From assembly GCF_014650995.1 (NCBI RefSeq), contig NZ_BMWA01000024.1, positions 1 through 64,000 of the forward strand: a stretch of 64,000 bases of DNA. The letters are read 5' to 3'. This stretch comes from Streptomyces viridiviolaceus. Lineage in GTDB: Bacteria; Actinomycetota; Actinomycetes; Streptomycetales; Streptomycetaceae. Made by a program: the position numbers and the translations under genes. The notes beneath the pieces were generated by a model that was not told the origin of the DNA, ran no database searches, and was given only the letters and a program-made list of their open reading frames with translations. Below, one piece after another: positions 43,967 through 52,166 of this stretch. Position 1 is the stretch's first letter, and the number at the start of each line of letters is the position of its first letter.

Positions 43967-44752
43967 TCAGAGGATGCCGCGGCCGACCCCGCCGCAGACG
44001 TCGATGGCGGTTCCGGTGATGTACGAGGCGCGCGGCGACAGCAGGGTCACGATCGCGTAGGCCACCTCGTCGGCCCGGCCGAGCCGGCCGAGGGCGACGC
44101 CCCGGTCGGCGGCGAGCCGTGCCTGCCACTCCTCGTAGCCGAGACCGGAGTCGGCGGCCGCGTGGCGACGGGTCCACTGTCCGGTGTCGATCAGGCCCAG
44201 GCAGACGGAGTTGACCCGGATGTCTTCCGCGGCCAGCTCGGCCGCGAGGGACTTGGAAAGGTTGAGGATGCCGGCGCGGGCCGCGCTCGTCGTGATGAGG
44301 CGGGGTTCGGGTTGCTTGGCGAGTACGGCGTTGACGTTGACGACGCTCGCCGCGTCCGAGGCCCGCAGGTGTGCGCGGGCGGCTCGGAGGGGGTTGAGCA
44401 CGCCGGCGAACTTGAGTTCCAGTTCATCGCGCCAGTCCTCGGTGCTGGTGTCGTCCAGTCGCTTCATCCGGGACTGGCCGGCGTTGTTGACCAGGCCGTC
44501 GATGCGGCCGAACCGGTCGGCGGTCCGCTCGGCGAAGCCGCGTACGGCCTCCGCGTCGCGGACGTCGCAGACGGCGGTCAGCAGCCGGTCGCCGCCGTCC
44601 AGTCCGGCAGCGGCCTCGGCGAGGCGGGCGGCGTCGCGGCCGCAGGTGGCGACGTTGGCGCCTTCGTCCAGCAGTGCGCGGACCGTGGCCAGGCCGACGC
44701 CCGAGCTGCCGCCGGTGACCAGGACGGTCCGGTCGGCGAGACCGAGATCCAT
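43967..44752 (-). CDS. SDR-family protein with atypical active site
   Basis: The 261-residue protein has a Rossmann fold (TVLVTGGSSGVGLATVRALL, NNAGQ) and SDR C-terminus (GTAIDVCGGVGRGI). At the active site the expected Ser and YxxxK are replaced: NVNAVLAKQPEPRLITTSAA then RAG, giving TSAAR where YSAAK is usual. It also has VNSVCLGLIDTGQW. I recall an SDR subgroup with SAARAG at this site, so this is probably a distinct catalytic type rather than a broken enzyme. Its step in the pathway is unknown. Confidence 0.82.
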   Translation of the reverse strand: MDLGLADRTVLVTGGSSGVGLATVRALLDEGANVATCGRDAARLAEAAAGLDGGDRLLTAVCDVRDAEAVRGFAERTADRFGRIDGLVNNAGQSRMKRLDDTSTEDWRDELELKFAGVLNPLRAARAHLRASDAASVVNVNAVLAKQPEPRLITTSAARAGILNLSKSLAAELAAEDIRVNSVCLGLIDTGQWTRRHAAADSGLGYEEWQARLAADRGVALGRLGRADEVAYAIVTLLSPRASYITGTAIDVCGGVGRGIL

Positions 44753-44770
44753 GGGGTTCTCCAGTCGGTT

Positions 44771-45514
44771 CTAGTGCATGGTGAAGCCGCCGTTGACGGC
44801 GATCACCTGTCCGGTGAGGTAGCGGGATTCCTCGCTGAGCAGGAAGGAGACGAGGCCGACGAGGTCGTCGGGCTGCTGGGGGCGGGATATCGCGCGGTTG
44901 GCCGCGTAGAGCGCGTGACGTCCGGCGGGAACGGCCTCGGTGGCCTCGCACTCGGTGAGGCCGGGGGCGACGGCGTTGACGGTGATGCCGTGGGGGCCGA
45001 GTTCGCGGGCCATGCCGCGGGTCAGTGCGATGACCGCGCCCTTGGAGGTGATGTAGTGGGCGAGGCGGGGGGAGCCGTACAGGGCGGCGTCGGAGGCGAT
45101 GTTGACGATGCGTCCGGGGCGGGCGAGCAGCGGGTGGAGTGCCTTGGCCACCAGCCACGGGCCGCGCACGTTGACGGACATCAGGCGGTCCCAGACGTCG
45201 ATGTCGATGTCCTGGAACTCCTTGCCGCCCACGCCGTTGGCGAGGGCCGCGTTGTTGACCAGTCCCCAGACGGGGCCGTGCTCCCGCACGGCGTCGGCGA
45301 GGCGGGCGACCGACGCCGGGTCGGCCACGTCGCAGTGCACGTAGTGCGCCTCGCCGCCGGCCGCGCGGACGGCGGCGGCGGTGCGCTCGCCCGACTCCCG
45401 GTTCAGTTCGGCGACCACGACCCGGTGGCCGTCGGCGCCGGCCCGGCGGGCCATGGCCTCCCCCAGGCCACGGCCCGCCCCGGTCACGACGACCGTGGTC
45501 CCCGTGTCAGTCAC
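44771..45514 (-). CDS. SDR-family oxidoreductase
   Basis: The 247-residue classical SDR has VVVTGAGRGLGEAMARRAG for NAD(P) binding, NNAA, catalytic Ser in IVNIASDAALYGSP and YITSKGAV (YxxxK), and ends in GQVIAVNGGFTMH. It could act as a cis-dihydrodiol dehydrogenase after the Rieske oxygenase, or on an alcohol intermediate. Its start overlaps the cupin stop by eight bases. Confidence 0.88.
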   Translation of the reverse strand: MTDTGTTVVVTGAGRGLGEAMARRAGADGHRVVVAELNRESGERTAAAVRAAGGEAHYVHCDVADPASVARLADAVREHGPVWGLVNNAALANGVGGKEFQDIDIDVWDRLMSVNVRGPWLVAKALHPLLARPGRIVNIASDAALYGSPRLAHYITSKGAVIALTRGMARELGPHGITVNAVAPGLTECEATEAVPAGRHALYAANRAISRPQQPDDLVGLVSFLLSEESRYLTGQVIAVNGGFTMH

Positions 45515-46028
45515 GGGTGACGCCGTACAGCGGCGAGTACTCGGGGTAGGTCGGCACCTGCGGCTTCTGCGTGCCGATGATCACGCAGAACAGCGCGTCG
45601 GTGTCCCCTTCGTTCTTCAGCGAGCGGGTGACGCCGGCGGGCACGACGATCATGTCGCGGTAGCCGAGCGTGCGGTACTCGACCTCGTCGGGGCCCCGGT
45701 GGATGCCCACCCGGACCTGGCCCTCCAGGACGAAGAAGGCCTCCTCCACGTCGTGGTGGGTGTGGGCCGGGCCCTCGGCGCCCGGGGGCAGCAGCATGTT
45801 GGAGAACGTGAATCCGCCGGAGGGGATGATCCGCTGGTCGTTCTCGTGGTTGCCGGTGGCGCCGGAGCCGACGTAGCGGATCTGTGCGCGCCGGTACTGC
45901 GGTCCGGCCTTCTCCTGGAAGGAGAGCGTGCCCCAGTCGGGTTCGCGGGAGTCGCGGGTCGCGATCAGGGAGTCGGTGTACTTGGCGAGGTCGCCGGCGT
46001 TGTCGTACTCGGTGGTGCTCAGAGGCAT
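45507..46028 (-). CDS. Cupin-domain protein
   Basis: The 173-residue protein contains one cupin: motif 1 GPAHTHHDVEEAFFVLEGQ retains the His-x-His and Glu metal ligands, while motif 2 (DMIVVPAGVTRSLKNEGD) has Arg where His is common. It could be a three-ligand metal enzyme (isomerase or dioxygenase) or a binding protein. It lies within the operon, 6 bp after the hydrolase gene. Confidence 0.82.
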   Translation of the reverse strand: MPLSTTEYDNAGDLAKYTDSLIATRDSREPDWGTLSFQEKAGPQYRRAQIRYVGSGATGNHENDQRIIPSGGFTFSNMLLPPGAEGPAHTHHDVEEAFFVLEGQVRVGIHRGPDEVEYRTLGYRDMIVVPAGVTRSLKNEGDTDALFCVIIGTQKPQVPTYPEYSPLYGVTRD

Positions 46029-46034
46029 GGTGTG

Positions 46035-46841
46035 TCAGCCCTTCGTGTGGTGGTCGGTGTTGGGGTTGGTGGCGATGTGCAGGTGGGAGAGGACCCAGGC
46101 GTTGAAGCGCTCGGGTTGCTCCTGGTTGGCCAGGTGACCGGCGTCCTTGACGATCACGTAGGCCGCTTTGTGCAGGCCACCGGCCAGGGCCTGGGCGGCG
46201 TCCGGTCCGGTGACCTGGTCCTTGTCGCCGCACAGCACGAGGGCCGGGGCGGTGATGTGCGCCAGATCGGGTCGCAGGTCGGCGGAGGCCATCGACTCGG
46301 CGGCGTGGGCGTAGCCGGGCAGGCGCACCGCGGCGGCCATGGTGTCGACGACACGGCGCACGAGCTCGGCAGAGGCGTCGGCGGACACCAGGCGCGGCCC
46401 GCGCCGCTCGGCGAACGCCCGTGGCCCGAGGCTTGCCAGTTCCGGTACGCGGGCCCGCATGGCCGCGGCCTTCTCGGGGTCCGTGCCCGATCCGGGGCTG
46501 GAGTCGGCGACGACCAGGGAGCGGACGAGCCGCGGGTGGCGCACGGCGAGCCGCAGGGCGATCACGCCGCCCCAGGAGACGCCCAGCACGTGTGCCGATC
46601 CACCGCGGGCCAGGATCACCTCGGCCGCGGCGTCGGCGAACCCGTCGAGGTGCAGTGGCCCGTCGGGATCCGGCGACCTGCCGTATCCAGGGGCGTCCCA
46701 GGCGGCGACGCGGAACCGGTCGGAGAGCGTGGCCAGTTGCGGTGCGAAGGAGGCCGACGAGGAGCCGATGCCGTGCAGGCACAGCAGCAGCGGCCCGTCG
46801 GTGCCCGCCTCCTCCACGTATGTCTTCGCGGCGGTGGTCAC
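46035..46841 (-). CDS. Alpha/beta hydrolase (meta-cleavage-product hydrolase-like)
   Basis: The 268-residue protein has LLLCLHGIGSSSASFAPQL (oxyanion), nucleophile Ser89 in HVLGVSWGGVIAL, Asp in LVLCGDKDQVTG and His in VKDAGHLANQEQP. This fits C-C hydrolases of ring-cleavage pathways, though esterases share the pattern. The GTG start overlaps the AspDH-like stop by four bases, which settles the start against the much longer open frame. Confidence 0.87.
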   Translation of the reverse strand: MTTAAKTYVEEAGTDGPLLLCLHGIGSSSASFAPQLATLSDRFRVAAWDAPGYGRSPDPDGPLHLDGFADAAAEVILARGGSAHVLGVSWGGVIALRLAVRHPRLVRSLVVADSSPGSGTDPEKAAAMRARVPELASLGPRAFAERRGPRLVSADASAELVRRVVDTMAAAVRLPGYAHAAESMASADLRPDLAHITAPALVLCGDKDQVTGPDAAQALAGGLHKAAYVIVKDAGHLANQEQPERFNAWVLSHLHIATNPNTDHHTKG

Positions 46842-47641
46842 AGGATCTGTCCCGGTCGTCCGGCGATCGCCCCGAGGGAACGCAGGACCGCGTAGGGGAC
46901 GACGCCGCTGGTGGCGGGGTTGTCCGCGTCCGGGGTGTGGGCCACCTCGAAGCGGTAGGAGCCGTGCGGGCCGGCCGCCTCGATGACGTGCCGGGTGCGG
47001 ACCGCGTGCGGGTCGGCGACGACTCGGACCTGGACCGCGTCGAGGTCGCCGACGGCCAGCGCGACCGAGGCGGCCACGTTCGTCGACCTGGGGAACTTCA
47101 CGGGCACGTCCCGTGCGGTGCCCGCAAGCACCTCCACGGGCTCGGTGGCGGAACGCAGTCGCCCGATCAATTCCTTGTCCATCCAGGGCTGTTCGAGGGT
47201 CGTGGGCAGCTTGGTGGTGGTCAGCAGGACCTCGTCGAGCGGGCCGAGGGCGCGCACGGCCTGGAGCAGGTCGAGGCCGCCGACCGCGCCCGAGGTGAAA
47301 CGGACCCGGCCCGGCCCGGCCTCCAGGAGGCGCTTGGCGAGGTCCTCGTCGGTGAGGGCGCCGGTGGAGGCGACCAGGAGATCGGTACCGGCGGCGAGGA
47401 TCCGCTCGCCCCACTCCCGGACCACCCCCTGCCCGGCGGCCTCCACGATCAGGTCGCAGCGTTCGATCGCGGTGTCGAAGGGGACCTGTTCGGCGGGGGC
47501 GGCCCCGCCCAGCGGGCGGTTGTCGACGACGCAGGTCAGGACGGCGCCCGGCACCTCGCCGGCGGCGAGGGCCGTCCCGACGACGCGGCCGATCGCACCC
47601 CAGCCGACCAGGCCGACCTTCAGTGTCCCGGTGGTGCTCAT
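46838..47641 (-). CDS. Aspartate-dehydrogenase-like NAD(P) enzyme
   Basis: The 267-residue protein has a Rossmann motif (VGLVGWGAIGRVVGTALA) and the AspDH domain: VKFPRSTNVAASVALAVG, the His in VRTRHVIEAAGPHG, and NPATSGVVPYAVLRSL. NadX-type enzymes make or deaminate L-aspartate. Its position inside a ring-degradation operon, without nadA/nadC, suggests an amino or imino intermediate of the pathway as substrate. That is inference. Confidence 0.82.
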   Translation of the reverse strand: MSTTGTLKVGLVGWGAIGRVVGTALAAGEVPGAVLTCVVDNRPLGGAAPAEQVPFDTAIERCDLIVEAAGQGVVREWGERILAAGTDLLVASTGALTDEDLAKRLLEAGPGRVRFTSGAVGGLDLLQAVRALGPLDEVLLTTTKLPTTLEQPWMDKELIGRLRSATEPVEVLAGTARDVPVKFPRSTNVAASVALAVGDLDAVQVRVVADPHAVRTRHVIEAAGPHGSYRFEVAHTPDADNPATSGVVPYAVLRSLGAIAGRPGQIL

Positions 47642-47644
47642 GGT

Positions 47645-48610
47645 TCAGGCTCCTTGCGGTACGGCGGATTCGGCGTCGACGGGAGGCAGCACGGGACTGC
47701 CGTCCCGGGTGCCGGCCATGTGGGCGCGGATCAGCCGGGACGGCGGGCCCGCGGTGCCCCACAGGTCGGACAGTTCGGGGACGCGTCGCCACACCTTGCA
47801 GATCCAGCGGTCCTCGACGACCTGCGCGACCTCGGAGGTGTACTCGCACACCAGGCCCGTGGGGTCGGTGAAGTAGGAGAAGGTGTTGTTGCCGGGGCCG
47901 TGCCGCCCGGGGCCCCACTGCGGGGCGACACCGTGGTGGCGCAGTCGTCCGATGCCGCGCATGAAGTGGTCGAGGGAGCTCATCTCGTACGCCACGTGGT
48001 TCAGCGAGACCCAGTCGGCCTGGTTGAAGGCGATGCAGTGGTGGTCGCTGTTGCAGCGCAGGAACGCCATCTGGTGCTCCGACCAGTCCGAGACGCGCAT
48101 CCCGAGCACCTCGCGGTAGAAGGCGACGGAGGCGTCGATGTCGGTGGTGTTGAGGACGACGTGGGTCACGCCGACGGGCACGGCGGCCTCCCGCCCGCGG
48201 GGCGGCACGGCCCAGGTGTCGGCGGACAGTTCGATCAGGCGGCCCTCGGGGTCGTGGAAACGCAGTCCGTAGCCGCCGCCGACCTGGTCGAGCGGTCCGG
48301 GGCCGGTGACCGGCTGGATGCCGCGGCGTTCGAGGAGCTGGGCGGCTTCGTCGATCTCCGCCGGCGTCGCCACGGCGAAGGCGAGTCGGCCGAGGCCGAT
48401 CCGGTCGGCGCGGGTGAGCTGGAGGGCGTGGTGCTCCTCGCCGGTGCCGCGCAGCCAGCTCGCGCTGTGGCCGGCCTCGACCACCTCCAGGCCCCAGGCT
48501 TCCTCGTAGAAGTCGGTGGCCTCGGTGAAGCGGGGGGTGAGCAGTTCGACGGAGCGCAGAGCGCGCAGGCGGGCGATCGGGGGTTCCTGGAGGGCGGTGC
48601 GACGGTACAT
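47645..48610 (-). CDS. Two-domain extradiol-dioxygenase-type VOC enzyme
   Basis: The 321-residue protein has two VOC modules (residues 15-135 and 145-265), as in catechol 2,3-dioxygenases. The second carries the iron triad: His150 (VGVTHVVLNTTD), His205 (SLNHVAYEM) and Glu256 (LVCEYTSE). Additional HHCIAFN and HGPGNNTFSYFTDPTG fit the type I extradiol active site. It should open a catechol-like ring next to the hydroxyls. The start at 48610 follows GGAGAGG; 3 bp separate it from the AspDH-like gene. Confidence 0.9.
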   Translation of the reverse strand: MYRRTALQEPPIARLRALRSVELLTPRFTEATDFYEEAWGLEVVEAGHSASWLRGTGEEHHALQLTRADRIGLGRLAFAVATPAEIDEAAQLLERRGIQPVTGPGPLDQVGGGYGLRFHDPEGRLIELSADTWAVPPRGREAAVPVGVTHVVLNTTDIDASVAFYREVLGMRVSDWSEHQMAFLRCNSDHHCIAFNQADWVSLNHVAYEMSSLDHFMRGIGRLRHHGVAPQWGPGRHGPGNNTFSYFTDPTGLVCEYTSEVAQVVEDRWICKVWRRVPELSDLWGTAGPPSRLIRAHMAGTRDGSPVLPPVDAESAVPQGA

Positions 48611-48629
48611 GGGTCCTCTCCGGGGATGG

Positions 48630-50117
48630 TCAGCCGGCCCAGGGCAGCGGCGTGGTGGCGGTGCCCCAGTACAGGGACTTCTGGCGCTGGTAGGCGCGGA
48701 TGGCGTCACGGCCCTTCTCGCGTCCGAGGCCGCTCGCCTTCATGCCGCCGAACGGCGTGGAGGCGCTGAACTGCTTGTAGGTGTTGATCCAGACGGTTCC
48801 CGCCTCGACGCGGCGCGCGATCCGCCAGGCTGCCCGGTGGTCGCGGGTCCAGATGCCGCAGGCGAGTCCGTAGACGGAGTCGTTGGCCTGGCGCACGAGG
48901 TCCTCCTCGTCGTCGAAGGGCAGCGCGACCAGGACCGGCCCGAAGATCTCCTCCTGGCACGTGCGGGCGTCGTTGGGGAGTCCGTCCAGCACGGTGGGGA
49001 GGTAGTAGGCCCCGTCGGCGTACTCGGGGCCCTCGGGCGCGGCGCCTCCGCACAGCACGCGGGCGCCCTCCCCGCGGGCCAGGTCGACGTAGGCGGCGAC
49101 CTTGTCGCGGTGCGCGGGGTGCACCAGTGGGGCGACCTGCGTGTCCGGCCGCGTTCCTGGGCCGACGCGCAGCTTGGTCACGCGGGCGACCAGTTCGCCG
49201 ACGAATCCGTCGTAGAGAGCGCGGGCCACGAACAGCCGTGACCCGGCGATGCAGGACTGCCCGCTGGAGGAGAAGACGCCGAACATGACGCCGGCCAGGG
49301 CCTGCTCGATGTCGGCGTCGGCCAGCACGACGGTGGGCGACTTGCCGCCGAGCTCCAGCGACACGGGCATCAGCTTCTCGGCGGCGGTCCGCGCCAGGGC
49401 GCGGCCGGTCTCCGTACCGCCGGTGAAGGCGATCCGGCCGACGTGCGGATCCCGTACGATCGCGTCGCCGACCACCCGCCCGGATCCCGGGAGGACGGCC
49501 AACAAGGCCGTCGGCAGGCGGAGTTCGCCCAGGGCCTGAGTGATCAGCCGTCCCAGCGCGAGGGAGACCAGCGGGGTCCATTCGGCGGGCTTGAGCAGCA
49601 CCGCGTTGCCGGCCGCCAGGGCGGGGGCGAGCTTCTGGGCATCGCTGGCAACCGGGGAGTTCCAGGGGTTGATCGCGCCGACGACGCCGATCGGCTCGTG
49701 CACGCTCAGCGTCACGTAGGCGCCGCGTGACGGCGTGATCGCTTCCTCGGCGGTCTCCAGGGCGGCGGCGGTGTAGCGGAACGTCGCGGCCGCGCTGGCC
49801 ACGAGCGCGCGGGTTTCGGTGAGCGCCTTGCCGGTGTCCGCGGTCTGGAGCGCTGCGAGGTGTTCGGCGTTGTCCTCGATGAGCGTGGCCACACGGGTGA
49901 GCAATCGGGCCCGCTGGTGGGGCAGGAGGTCGTACCACTGGGGCTCGGCGGCGGCCCGGGCGGCGGCCCTCGCGGCCTCGGAGACCTCGTCGGGGGTGAC
50001 GGCGTGCACCGTGGCGAGGGCGGCGCCGGTGGCCGGGTCGAGGGTCTGCGTCGCGGCACCCCCGCCGCGCCGCCACCGGCCCGCAACGAGTGCTTCGTCA
50101 GGGGGAGTTCGGAGCAT
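48630..50117 (-). CDS. Aldehyde dehydrogenase
   Basis: The 495-residue protein is a complete ALDH: VGAINPWNSPV (catalytic Asn), IAFTGGTETGRALA, Glu255 in SLELGGKSPTVVL and Cys289 in SSSGQSCIAGSRLF. In a ring-cleavage operon it could oxidise a muconic semialdehyde or an aromatic aldehyde made by the ThDP decarboxylase. It is the first gene of the reverse operon, so the promoter lies in 50118-50391. Confidence 0.92.
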   Translation of the reverse strand: MLRTPPDEALVAGRWRRGGGAATQTLDPATGAALATVHAVTPDEVSEAARAAARAAAEPQWYDLLPHQRARLLTRVATLIEDNAEHLAALQTADTGKALTETRALVASAAATFRYTAAALETAEEAITPSRGAYVTLSVHEPIGVVGAINPWNSPVASDAQKLAPALAAGNAVLLKPAEWTPLVSLALGRLITQALGELRLPTALLAVLPGSGRVVGDAIVRDPHVGRIAFTGGTETGRALARTAAEKLMPVSLELGGKSPTVVLADADIEQALAGVMFGVFSSSGQSCIAGSRLFVARALYDGFVGELVARVTKLRVGPGTRPDTQVAPLVHPAHRDKVAAYVDLARGEGARVLCGGAAPEGPEYADGAYYLPTVLDGLPNDARTCQEEIFGPVLVALPFDDEEDLVRQANDSVYGLACGIWTRDHRAAWRIARRVEAGTVWINTYKQFSASTPFGGMKASGLGREKGRDAIRAYQRQKSLYWGTATTPLPWAG

Positions 50118-50157
50118 ACGGGGGCCTCCAGAACAGGTCGTGTGGGAGCTGCTTGAG

Positions 50158-50300
50158 TAAGCGCTAGAAATCTAAGGGCTTAAATATCTTCGACGCAAGA
50201 GGCTGTCGCGAAAGGATCTCCGGTTAAATCCGCGCTCCAGACCTTGACGCGGTCCCGAGGGCGAGAGATACAACTTAAGCGCTTAGAAGCTTGGCGCTTA
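50158..50300. promoter_or_regulatory. Divergent promoter with four TAAGCGCTTA-like elements
   Basis: The gap between aldehyde dehydrogenase and MFS genes holds TAAGCGCTAG (50158-50167), TAAGGGCTTA (50173-50182), the perfect palindrome TAAGCGCTTA (50276-50285) and TTGGCGCTTA (50291-50300). The second is part of AAGGGCTTAAATATCTTCG, nearly repeated upstream of marR. One pair lies near each gene. The region is notably AT-richer than its surroundings. It looks like an operator set for the local MarR repressor. Confidence 0.6.
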
Positions 50301-50391
50301 CCTGCCGTTCCGATTGGCTCAGCAGCCCGGACCTTCTTCGCCGTGTCCCGCGCTCCCGTCCCCCGCCCCTGCGAACCAGCGGAGTACCAGC

Positions 50392-51783
50392 ATGACGACC
50401 GAAGCAGTGCCCGACAGCGCACTCCGAGCCTCCATAGCCGCCCGCTTCGAACGGTTGCCGTTGTCCCGCTGGCACGTCACCGTCCGCCTGGTCGTCGGGG
50501 CGGTCACCTTCTTCGAAGCGTTCGACCAGCTCCTGATCGCCTACGCGCTGCCCGAGCTGCGCGGCGAGTGGCATCTGTCCACCTCGGCCACGACGCTCCT
50601 GCTCACCGTCGGCTCGGTGGGCATGCTGGTCGGCGCCCTGCTCTCCGGGCGGATCGCCGACCGCATCGGACGCGTCCGGGTGATCGCCCTATGCGTGGCG
50701 GTCTCCAGCGTCGCCAACCTCGCGCTCGCCTTCTCCCCCTCCCTCGAGGTCTTCATGGCTCTGCGGTTCGTGCAGGGCCTGGCCATCGGCGGTGAGGTAC
50801 CGGTGGCCGCCACCTTCATCGCCGAGATCACCCGGAGCCACCGGCGGGGCCGCTTCGTGCTCCTGTACGAGCTGGTCTTCCCGGCCGGCCTGACCGTCGG
50901 AGCGCTGGCGGCCGCATGGCTGGTGCCCCTGCTCGGCTGGAGGTGGATGTACGGGCTCGCGGCGCTGCCCGGCGTCCTGGCCTTCGTGGTGCACCGCATG
51001 GTGCCCGAGTCGCCGCGCTGGCTCGCCGACCGGGGCCGGACGGCGGAGGCCGCCGCCGTGATGACCCGTATCGAGACGGCCGTCGAGAGGGCGACGCGCG
51101 CCCCGCTTCCGCCCGTCCCCTCGCCCTCCCCCACCGCCGTGCCCGGCGGGCCCGCCGACGCGCCGGCCTCCGGCCTGCGCGGCCTGTTCAGCGGTCGTTA
51201 CCGGCGTCGCATCCTGGTCGTCGGGGCCCTGTGGTTCACCGGGTACTTCGTCAACTACGGGATCACCTCCTGGCTGCCGACCATCTACCAGAACCGCTAC
51301 GACCTGTCCCTGTCCGACGCTCTCCTGTACTCCACGGTCACCTCCTGCGCGGGTCTGCTCGGCTGCCTCGTCGCCGCTCTCACCGTCGACCGGGCCGGCC
51401 GCCGCCGCGTCATCACCGGCTGCCTCGGCGGGTCGGCCGCGGTGCTGGTCGCCCTCGCCTGTTTCGGTGCCGACACGCCCCTGCGGGTGCTGGCCTGGAC
51501 ATCCCTCGCCGCCGTCTTCTTCTTCGGCTCCAACATCTGCCTCTACCTCTACACACCCGAGCTGTTCCCGACCCGGATGCGCGCCCTGGGGAGCAGCGTC
51601 GGCGGCGCCCTCAACCGCCTCGGCGTGATCCTCGGCCCGATCGTCGTCGGCGCGGTCTACGCCGGCGGGAGCATCGAAGCCGTGTTCCTGACCCTGGGCG
51701 CCGTCTCCCTCGCGGGCGCCGTCGTCGCCGGCGTGGGCGCGGAGGAGACCGCGGGGCGCCGGCTCGAAGAGGTGTCACCCTGA
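50392..51783 (+). CDS. MFS transporter (aromatic acid:H+ symporter-like)
   Basis: The 463-residue protein has 12 predicted helices and MFS signatures: FFEAFDQLLIAYALPEL in helix 1, GRIADRIGRVRV in loop 2-3, RFVQGLAIGGEVPVAATFIA in helix 4, ESPRWLADRGR after helix 6, and YTPELFPTRMRALG late. Asp in helix 1 and these motifs fit substrate:proton symport of organic acids. It is divergent from the 11-gene operon and shares its operator region, so it probably imports the pathway substrate. Confidence 0.88.
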   Translation: MTTEAVPDSALRASIAARFERLPLSRWHVTVRLVVGAVTFFEAFDQLLIAYALPELRGEWHLSTSATTLLLTVGSVGMLVGALLSGRIADRIGRVRVIALCVAVSSVANLALAFSPSLEVFMALRFVQGLAIGGEVPVAATFIAEITRSHRRGRFVLLYELVFPAGLTVGALAAAWLVPLLGWRWMYGLAALPGVLAFVVHRMVPESPRWLADRGRTAEAAAVMTRIETAVERATRAPLPPVPSPSPTAVPGGPADAPASGLRGLFSGRYRRRILVVGALWFTGYFVNYGITSWLPTIYQNRYDLSLSDALLYSTVTSCAGLLGCLVAALTVDRAGRRRVITGCLGGSAAVLVALACFGADTPLRVLAWTSLAAVFFFGSNICLYLYTPELFPTRMRALGSSVGGALNRLGVILGPIVVGAVYAGGSIEAVFLTLGAVSLAGAVVAGVGAEETAGRRLEEVSP

Positions 51784-52166
51784 CGGGTCGGCAGACGTCG
51801 ACCGGAGAGCCGTGCGCCGGCCACGGAGGGGAGTCCCCGTCCAGGGCCGTCGCACGGCGGTTCCGCCCGCCCGGTGCGTCACCGGTCGGACCATCACACT
51901 CCGCGGCCGGTCGTTCCTTTCACGATCGTGAGGTCGTTGCACAGGTGTGGAGCCCGACAAGAACGACGAACCGGCAGTGCTCAACCCGTTCACCTCAGCC
52001 GCCCGTGGGGTGATGGTCGCGGTGTCGGCGGTGGTGGTACTCGCCGGACTGCTGGTCACGCTCGCGGGGAGCCCCTAGCGTCGCTGCGGCTCCGGCGGGG
52101 GCGGGCGGCCGTGCGGATCAGCCGGGCACGGTTCGCGGTCACGAACCGGACCGCGGGTTCACCGCG
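51784..52166. other. Intergenic region with one possible micro-ORF
   Basis: 383 bp between the convergent MFS and AraC-type genes. Apart from the small membrane ORF at 51947-52078 listed separately, I see no gene and no strong terminator. Confidence 0.4.
51947..52078 (+). CDS. Possible 43-residue single-pass membrane peptide
   Basis: The ORF (GTG start) encodes MEPDKNDEPAVLNPFTSAAR then a hydrophobic helix GVMVAVSAVVVLAGLLVTLA and a TAG stop. A charged head plus one clean membrane helix is a pattern of real small membrane proteins. GAGGT lies about 14 bases upstream, rather far. No known homologue comes to mind, so existence is uncertain. Confidence 0.4.
   Translation: MEPDKNDEPAVLNPFTSAARGVMVAVSAVVVLAGLLVTLAGSP

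Noticed and set aside
41118..44177. 1019-codon reverse open frame ending in the small helical protein
   Set aside because: Only the last 74 codons are coding, with their own ATG and GGAGG; the rest is an Arg/Pro-rich off-frame reading of neighbouring genes.
41471..45520. 1349-codon open frame on the forward strand
   Set aside because: It lies antisense to five well-supported catabolic genes and has Gly/Val/Asp-rich sequence without motifs; a GC-bias shadow.
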